Assembly: GCF_964275005.1 (NCBI RefSeq)
Contig: NC_092705.1
Coordinates: forward strand, 7,676,641 to 7,740,640
Origin: Diadema setosum
Taxonomy: Eukaryota > Echinodermata > Echinoidea > Diadematoida > Diadematidae
Length of the DNA stretch: 64,000 nucleotides
Reading direction: 5' to 3'
The notes under the pieces were generated by a model, which had not been told where the DNA came from, did no database searches, and saw only the letters and a list, made by a program, of their open reading frames with translations. Position numbers and translations under genes: made by a program. Below, piece after piece: positions 56,687 to 64,000 of the stretch (position 1 is its first letter; every line of letters begins with the position of its first letter).

Positions 56687-57361
56687 ATGAACGACGTTAT
56701 CAGCTTAAATGTCGGTGGAACGATATACACCACGTCCAGGGCTACCCTTTGCCGTTTTCCTGATTCAATGCTTGGTTCAATGTTCAGCGACCGACTGCCG
56801 TCTACTCGAGATGAAAAGGGGAATTACCTAATCGATGGGGACGGTCCCTTGTTCAGACATGTCCTCAACTTTCTTCGCAGGTCAGTCTTAGTTCTTCCAG
56901 AAGACTTCAAAGAACTGGACATGCTTGCGCAGGAGGCTGACTATTATCAGATTAACGAATTGATTGAAGCTGTCACCCAACTCGGGAATGAAAAGGAAGA
57001 GGCGAAAAGGAGACAAGAATTTCTTGAGTTAGAGTTGGTACATGAGGCCAACAATCGAGACTGCTGGTCAATATTTGGGAGCAGGAATATTTTGCAGAAG
57101 ATCCCTGTCCTTATCCCATACCTCGGGAAAGCCTGTGGTACTTACGAAGCTTATGAAGGTATTCGTGTCAGGGATGCATTTGGTACGCCGCCATTGGATC
57201 GTATTAAACTCTATGAACAAATAGCACAGCTTGGTTTTAGGCTTGCATCTCTATCGTCCAGAGGAGGAGATGGACAGGGCTGTTATTGTGTTGGTGTTGA
57301 CAGGTGGATTTTTGCCAGGGATGCAAAGACAGCGTCTGGTACAGATCCCAAGGCAATATAG
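56687..57361 (+). CDS. KCTD copy 4: BTB/POZ protein, KCTD6/11/21-like
   Basis: Intronless gene for 224 residues. The N-terminus reads MNDVISLNVGG instead of the usual MNDFVN or MDDFVN, and the rest of the BTB/T1 domain is as in other copies. The linker is EKEEAKRRQEFLELELV. The C-terminal domain keeps WSIFGSRNILQKIPVL, LDRIKLYEQIAQLGFRLASL and DRWIFARDAKTASG. The segment between is unique, with CGTYEAYEGIRVRDAF, and a late loop QGCYCVG adds cysteines not seen in the other copies. By family it would be a Cullin-3 substrate adaptor. The frame used here aligns at every conserved block. Confidence 0.9.
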   Translation: MNDVISLNVGGTIYTTSRATLCRFPDSMLGSMFSDRLPSTRDEKGNYLIDGDGPLFRHVLNFLRRSVLVLPEDFKELDMLAQEADYYQINELIEAVTQLGNEKEEAKRRQEFLELELVHEANNRDCWSIFGSRNILQKIPVLIPYLGKACGTYEAYEGIRVRDAFGTPPLDRIKLYEQIAQLGFRLASLSSRGGDGQGCYCVGVDRWIFARDAKTASGTDPKAI

Positions 57362-60300
57362 CAGCAGTTTACTATTCAGACAAAATAAGCAATGATCAGT
57401 TAGGCAATTAGTCCTGGTAGACTGCACAATGATAATTGTAATGTGTATATAATTAAGTACTACTTGTAGTACTAGTAATTGTAGTCCTAACTAGTTGAGG
57501 ACAAGCTGATTTTACTCCAACACATATTTCCCATATTGCAGACACCTGCCTAAGCCTGAGTATATTCGGAACTATATAGGACTTTGCCGAGGGTTAAGAT
57601 TTAAAAAATCATGTCATAAACAGACTTATTTGTATGGGACTACTGAGATCACGTTTCAATTGATACTTATAATCTCGCGATGTATGAGGCAGAATTACTC
57701 ACATTTTTTGTAAAAAGATGTCTTCGCTAATGAAATTCGATATATAATTGAGAATATGTTTCTTAAGGAATGTTCGAATTTCTAATTAGACCTGACCATC
57801 TCTAGTTGACTTCAACTAAAAGTGAAAAACATAATGAGCAGTGTTTCTTCCATGATGCGAAAGTTTTAGAACTACTGCAATGATTTCTCGATTATTAGTA
57901 CAGAGCGCCATACTTCTTTACTCCACTGCAAGTTTGGGAAATGACTGGTATTAACACACCAGTAAAAAGTAACCCTTTCTCTGTGCATACTGTACAAAAA
58001 TGTCATACACACAGAATAATGATGTTTATAGCGTTCAATCTTTATAAAGTTTATTTAAGAATGCAGCCATCAGAAGCGTTCGTTGAAATGAGACACGAAC
58101 GTGCGCTAATAATTTCCTTACCAACATCATGTGCAAAAAGTGTGCAACGGAAAAGCATGAGCATGACATATTACTGTATCCTATGTCACATTACATTATA
58201 CTAAATGGGTTAGTCAAATACCGGTTAGTGATTTGTTAAACACAGTCATGTGATGGAGGCACATTCGTTATGTTCGCCCATTGGCAGAACGTGAGGCTTA
58301 TAAGTCCCGAGACGAAGTCGAGGGACTTATAACCTCCCTCAATAGCATTTCAAATTCGGTATGTTCCCTCCCCCGTCAGTCATTATCTTTAATAATATTG
58401 TACTACCGATCATAAACAATAGTTACTGCACACTCACTGACGTCACAATGCGTACTTTAGCAGTGCGCACTCAATCAGTTACAGACGTGCTCTCAATCAC
58501 TATTGTAAACAACTTTTACATTCTTGTAGGAGTGTTTTAAACGAACATGTTCGGACAATTTTTGGTTTTGAGCAAGTTGCAAAGTACATGGATATAGCTC
58601 TAAGCTGACTGGTATTCGCCCATAAAGGTACATGAAAAATGCCGTTCATTTAATAGACCGATTTATAAAAACAAATACTAGTAATTTATACATGATAAAG
58701 GTTATAGTTCGTTAGTGGAAATGCAGCTTACTCTTGGGTATGCACAATGTCGAGGGAGGGTGTGGCTGTCCCCTTCCAACAGTGAGGGACTTTTGCATTC
58801 TTAGAACTGAAATTCAACTACCTGGTGCACACTTTAGGGGTATATTAAAAAAAAATCAATCAAAAAGTAAGAAAAAATTGATATTCAAGGACATTGTGAA
58901 TGACTAATTTTGTTATCTCTCACCTCTTTTCCGCGTGTGTGGCTTCACTGGATACTAAGTCTATGGAGATGCAGGACAGAAGGGGGAGGACGTGGGAGGA
59001 GGTATCCCCATCGCACATGAGGGAGCTTTTGCACTTTTAGAACTAAAAACAAACAAAGTGGTCTTCATACATGTAAAAGGTGGGACCCATCTTTTAGTAG
59101 GACCTCTTTGTTATACCTTGTTTTTGGATATCTCAGCCATTTAAAAACCGATTTTCATATAATGAGCTTTTTATTCCTCTTATAAGAAGTGTATAATTTC
59201 TATGCTCTGTAATAGTGTATTTTATGTAAATAATAATAATAATGATAATAATAACCATAATACATTACGTTTGTGTATAAATGGTGAATTTTTCAAGAAA
59301 GTAAACTAGATAAAAGAACATATATCATTGAATGATATTGTGTCAGAGGGGTCACGTATATATAGCACATGCAATTTTCATTGATTTGTAAGCCAAATAT
59401 AAATAGAAGATAAACTCTTCCATCAATCTATTGCTAACTATCTTATCAGGGATGACCTTTACCTTGAAACCATGCATTTGTGTTATGTGTTTTGATGTAA
59501 ACATGCATGCTCTTATTCCTCCGACAGCATTTTCTACATGGCCGTTACCATAGCAACCACCACATTTTAGATGACGAATGACCAAGCTGTTGAAGGCTAA
59601 CGAAATTTAAACATGAAATATACATGTTCAGATACTTCTTTTCTGTTTTTATAATATATCATTGTAAATACCCATTAATTGTTTTTTTTTTTTTATTTCA
59701 AGCGTTATCATAGTAATGTACAAATTTATCATTCTTGTGACGTCGAACGTCAAAGATTTCGAATGCATTTGATCTAGTAATTCTGATTATAGAGATTGAG
59801 TCACTTTTTGTCAGATTTAGTACTGTATAATGAGAATTTGTGGGTTTAAAAAAAAATGAGTTACCGCATGGCAACTGGACCATACGTCGGAAAATGACTT
59901 TAAATTGCAATTTAATGAGTAACTCTGAATCTATGAATTTAGTCATTCTTAAAGTTTAGTACTGTTTGATTGGAAATAAGCATTTTCACGAACAAGTCGT
60001 TACCATGGCAATGGAAAAACATCAAAATTATAATAAGTAGGACTTGGTGTTATTGAACGCGTAATTTCAAACCTTTTTCATCTTATATACATTTCAGTAA
60101 ATTCAGTATCATATGAATGGAAACAAAGTTAAAAAAGAAATATACCATGATAACGGAGAAGACATCAGAAAAAGACAGTTCGGAGCTAGCTCATGGGCAC
60201 ATTGGTACAAATGACGCTTCTTTTTTTCTCAGTCGCTTAGGGGCTCTTCATTCGTTTTCAGAGCGACATAATGCATAGGCTTTATGTAACAATTTATTGG

Positions 60301-62127
60301 ATTCGTTAATCCTGTTCAAACAAAGAATAAACTTGAATAGACCAGATGACCATTATGATCCGTCAATTAATATTTAAGCATGCAATCATTTCATTATTTT
60401 GCGTTGGTTGAATGTATTAACAAGCCCTTTCTAATGACATTGCCAAATGTCACTTTTGCTGTCAGATGGATAAGTAGATGCTGACAAGCAGCATTAATAA
60501 GCTAAGATTATATGAATAATCGTAACAATGTACATAACAGAATGATGCTTATCTCAGTGAATTTAAAAACCAACATACCTGCTGGTAATACTGAATAATG
60601 ATTGATGACCTATTCTGCTCATGCGTAAAGTGGAGCTGCGAACTGGCTTATTCTAAAGGGCTCAATATCCGAGTCTGCTCAGAATATATCCGTCGACATA
60701 GAATATTGTGCCGAAATTGGTGATTTTCCACAAATTTGAACAATTGGTCTGAAATGTTGGGCTTTGTCGCTTGGACCAGTAGTGGATACACGTATTACCT
60801 GGTTTGTAGAGCATAATTCAGCTCGCTTTAATTTATTCTTGATTAATTTGCCTGTTAGTTATAGATAATGTTATGCTATGCTAATTCATCTATAACACCG
60901 CAGACCAATTGGACTAATATCCCTTTACACTTTCTCAACAATTTCCTTTGCATATATTTAGATATGCGCTGTACAATGTATTTTCTTATTCTTACCGTAG
61001 GATATAGACTGTGCTGACACCTAAGTAGGCAACGGTGGCAATGATGTTGCACCATTATGGCGCAAAGGTTCTAATATATAGGCGTGTGTCATTACCATTC
61101 TTATCAATATCATTAGGCCTGTAGTCATCATCGTTGTCGTAGTTAATGGCTTATTACCTTTGTTGTACGATTATAATCATTGTCATTATACAGTCTATAC
61201 CTTTTAACATTTTACCGTTTAGCATTTTTCAATCAATCATTCACGCCACCTTCAAATAATGTGTGTGCGTGTGTGTGTTTGTGTGTGTGTGCGTGTTTAC
61301 GACTTACAATGTATGTAAAATTTTGTATTGTATACTTTTACATAAATCATGTGGTTGAAGGTTTTTGTTCAATTTTTTGTTTGTGTATGAATCTGCATAA
61401 AATCTTCCTTTGCATGTGAAAAAAGTGATTATCATAAGCAGCAATAAGTGAGTAGAATACACACATACTAGATGCCTTTGTGTTTGTTTCATTGAAAATA
61501 CGATGCTGATATACAACGAAGTTCAAATAAAAATATAATTGAAAACAAATGTCGTCGTACGTGTGTGTTTGTGAGTTCATTTGTGTTTGAACAGCAGCAG
61601 CCAGTTATACAATCAGGTATAATGTACGTTTCATGTACCAATGAGAATGAACACTTTATACCCACTTTAAAAGCAAAGAACTTAAAAGTGTGATATAGAC
61701 CCTACTCAATGGAATTAGTTCCGACCATCAGCATGCAATAGACTCCTGTTATGTAGAAGACTGACAATAATTGTACCAAAACTTCCTTGGAAATCTCGAA
61801 GTAGTTTTATTGATCCAAGAAGTCGATATTTTATTTGGATTGTTTGTTTTGTTTTGCTTTGCTTTATCCCACTGAAATAACAAATTCAGATATTACACAT
61901 GATAAACCATAATTTCTTCTTTCAAAGGGGTTCGCCACAACGTCCATCCACGGTATTCACGGTACTCTGATTTTCAGATCGTAGAGGACATGTAGCTATA
62001 AAGTGCTGTGTGGTCGAAAAGTCGAACAAAAGACTCCTTCTTTTAAGGACCTTTAACTTAACATTCAAGAAAGAAAAAAAAGTTTTTAAAAGTTGTATAG
62101 TTCACTGTACACACGGGGGGGGGGCAG
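57362..62127. repeat. KCTD unit 4 downstream flank
   Basis: Parallel to unit 3 from 44684 on. Landmarks: CAGCAGTTTACTATTC, AAGCTGACTGGTATTCGCCC (58605 and 45718), CAGGGATGACCTTTACC (59447 and 46538), GAGTCTGCTCAGAATATATC (60670 and 47771), and CAGCAATAAGTGAGTAGAAT (61438 and 48487). No conserved coding frame. GT repeats at 61259-61295 and 61561-61568. Confidence 0.8.
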
Positions 62128-62497
62128 TTAAAGGAATGGTACAGTTTTATTGGTGGAGATGAGAATCGGGCTTTTAACTTTTTGCGAGATACCAAGAAAA
62201 CACTTATGATATACAGAGCATACCATTTTAAGAGGAATTCAAAGTCTATTTGATGAAAATCGGATTTGGAATTACTGAAACATCCAAAAACAAAGTAAAA
62301 CAAAGCGACCGTACTAAAGTGTAGGTCCCACACTTCATTAAAATTAGCCATTTCAAAACCAATTTTCATCAGGTAAACGTTGAATTCCTCAAAGAATTAC
62401 ATGTTCTTCATATTTCATAAGAGGTTTCTCATTATTTCAACAAAAAATGTTGGAAACCTGAAATCAGGTCTCAACCGAACCTGTACGATCCCCTTAA
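62128..62497. mobile_element. Foldback MITE with TTAA ends, copy 2
   Basis: Starts TTAAAGGAATGGTACAG and ends GATCCCCTTAA, again flanked by TTAA. It is the reverse-oriented sister of 7606-7997, with the centre near 62330 (AAAGTGTAGGTCCCACACTT). In units 2 and 3 the corresponding position has no such insertion. The minus-strand frame over it is accidental. Confidence 0.75.
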
Positions 62498-63050
62498 TGT
62501 TTCTGGTGCCACTTCCGCGTTTCATCAGCTAACAAAAGAGAAAAGGAAAATGAAAGGCCTTCAGCGCAAATTTCTGCTGATACTTCTTGTTTTTTCTCTT
62601 TCCAGCTGACACGCTTCCCAAAAAGTAATACTTTTTTTTTTTTTTGGGGGGGGGGGGGGCATGTGGTTAGACCCTATGCATTATGTATAGTTTTAAAAAA
62701 AAAGTGTGCGGGGGCTTAGCCCCCCCCCCCCCCCCTCCCCGTTCCGCCGGCCCTGTTCAACTAATAAAACAAACAAACAATAAGAAACTAACGTATTGAA
62801 GCGTTAAAGCCTCCCATTATGCAAACCTTCAGAAAACATCTGACAAAACAAGTTATTTTCTTTAACACACTCAAAGAAAACTACGAAAACGTATTTACTA
62901 ATACCTCTGTAAGCGCACTTCAGTCATCAAAATTAAACATTATGTTGAAAGATAACATAATGCATTGCATTTTACCAGTTTACAGTATACATCACAAAGG
63001 CAGCCTACAGTCAACAAACCTGGTCAAAGTGACAGTTAGCAAATGTTATT
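62498..63050. repeat. KCTD unit 4 flank, last part
   Basis: Continues the homology with 49200-49760: a T-to-G switch (62632-62659), a C run near 62720-62736, TGCAAACCTTCAGAAAACATC, and finally GTGACAGTTAGCAAATGTTAT. At about 63050 the homology to unit 3 stops and that to the upstream region of copy 4 starts. Confidence 0.75.
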
Positions 63051-63051
63051 T

Positions 63052-63488
63052 GCGACATGTATCCGAGATATGTACGTTAGTATCTAGGTGCAGACATTGT
63101 ACATTGGACTTTGTATTTTGCACGTACACTAATGTCGTCTTGCTATTAGGTCTAACCAGGGAGGCAGCGTCATTAGAGAACGTGAAGCTACATTGTAGGA
63201 GCATACTCTCTGTCAAAACATAGGCTTATTTGTTAAAGCTAAAACACAATTTTCAGAAGGGTTCGTAATTGATCTTCCACCGTTTGGAATTTGCCTACTT
63301 AGTGAAAAAAGCGCCTCATCCCCATTTTATCGCAAGGAAAAAAAAAGTGCACTGTACACTCACAACGAACTTGCTGCAAAACTCTGCTAGCAAGAAGCTG
63401 CAAGATTCCAGCCTTCTTTGCGACTTTGATCGTATTGGATAAGGCCTATCATTCGTGAAAGACTCTGTTCGCACGACACGGTACAACT
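63052..63488 (+). promoter_or_regulatory. Conserved upstream region of KCTD copy 5
   Basis: Nearly identical to 56303-56560 over the first 250 bases. The CCACCGTTTGGAATTTGCCT box is at about 63278 and AAGTGCACTGTACACTC with ACAACGAAC at about 63345-63370. ATTCCAGCCTTCTTTG is shared with copy 4. Confidence 0.5.
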
Positions 63489-64000
63489 ATGAACGACTTT
63501 GTTAACGTAAATGTCGGCGGAACGATATACACCACGTCCAGGGCTACCCTTTGCCGTTTTCCTGATTCAATGCTTGGGTCAATGTTCAGCGACCGACTGC
63601 CGTCCACTCGAGATGAAAAGGGGAATTACCTAATCGATGGGGACGGTCCCTTGTTCAGACATGTCCTCAACTTCCTTCGCAGGTCAGTCTTAGTTCTTCC
63701 AGAAGACTTCAAAGAACTGGACATGCTTGCCCAGGAGGCTGACTATTATCAGATTAATGAATTGACTGAAGCTGTCTCCCAACTCAGAAATGAAAAGGAG
63801 GAGGTAGAAAAAAGACAAGAATTTATTGAGTTGCAGTTCTCCGGACGTTCGACTATGACATGGTTTATATATGGGAGCTGGGATATTTTGCAGAAGATTC
63901 CTGTTGTTAAGGAAAACTTCAGAAATATTCATGGGCAACAGATCAACAGCAAGTGTGATGGTGTGTATGTTAATACACGTGGCAAGCAGCCATTGAATCG
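63489..64000 (+). CDS. KCTD copy 5 (cut by window end): BTB/POZ protein
   Basis: The gene starts MNDFVNVNVGG at 63489 and is open to the window edge (170 codons). The BTB/T1 domain is as in the other copies; its end reads QINELTEAVSQLRN, with Thr where the others have Ile. The linker EKEEVEKRQEFIELQF is followed by WFIYGSWDILQKIPVVKENF and GKQPLNR, which resembles copy 3 (SWDVLHKIPVV, EVQPLNR) more than the others. The last part of the C-terminal domain lies outside the window. Family role as for the other copies. Confidence 0.88.
   Translation, partial: MNDFVNVNVGGTIYTTSRATLCRFPDSMLGSMFSDRLPSTRDEKGNYLIDGDGPLFRHVLNFLRRSVLVLPEDFKELDMLAQEADYYQINELTEAVSQLRNEKEEVEKRQEFIELQFSGRSTMTWFIYGSWDILQKIPVVKENFRNIHGQQINSKCDGVYVNTRGKQPLN

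Noticed and set aside
1-64000. tRNA, rRNA, CRISPR arrays, operons and bacterial or viral genes
   Set aside because: None was recognised; composition, splice sites and repeat types are those of an animal nuclear genome.

Overview
The window is animal nuclear DNA: AT-rich, mostly non-coding, with spliced coding exons, many short inverted-repeat transposons (MITEs), several decayed LINEs and abundant simple repeats. The families of MITEs seen here and the KCTD content suggest an invertebrate deuterostome, most likely an echinoderm such as a sea urchin. That assignment rests on general resemblance and was not tested.

The core of the window is a same-strand array of five intronless genes for BTB/POZ (KCTD-type) proteins at 6091, 23285, 44000, 56687 and 63489; the last runs off the right edge. 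They resemble the vertebrate KCTD6/KCTD11/KCTD21 group, which are Cullin-3 adaptors. A roughly 146-bp stretch of the BTB domain is almost identical in all five copies, including at silent sites. The C-terminal half, which in this family binds the substrate, has diverged strongly between copies while staying open. The genes sit in duplicated units that also carry the upstream region and 6-8 kb of downstream flank. The third, fourth and fifth units are easiest to see; the first and second are stretched by insertions. A probable duplication breakpoint lies at about 63050.

Region by region. 1-5600: three exons of an unrecognised host gene on the minus strand, with two copies of a TA-flanked MITE in its introns, and a CpG-rich stretch lying head-to-head with the first KCTD gene. 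5600-12700: KCTD unit 1, with four MITEs. 12700-22260: a hairpin element, then two decayed LINEs head-to-head (minus strand 13.26-17.0 kb, plus strand 17.0-22.2 kb); the first is interrupted by a TTAA-flanked MITE. 22900-35600: KCTD unit 2, with a truncated LINE inserted in a GT repeat, an inverted duplication bordered by TA repeats, and several other repeats. 35600-43690: a third RNase H-bearing LINE fragment, a tandem array of about 170-bp units, and G/C-rich dispersed repeats. 43690-52140: KCTD unit 3. 52140-56300: repeats and a two-phase minisatellite, no convincing gene. 56300-63050: KCTD unit 4. 63050-64000: start of KCTD unit 5.

No rRNA, tRNA, CRISPR array or bacterial-style operon was seen. 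No retroviral, LTR or Polinton-type element was recognised. All identities and boundaries were read by eye; percent identities were not computed.
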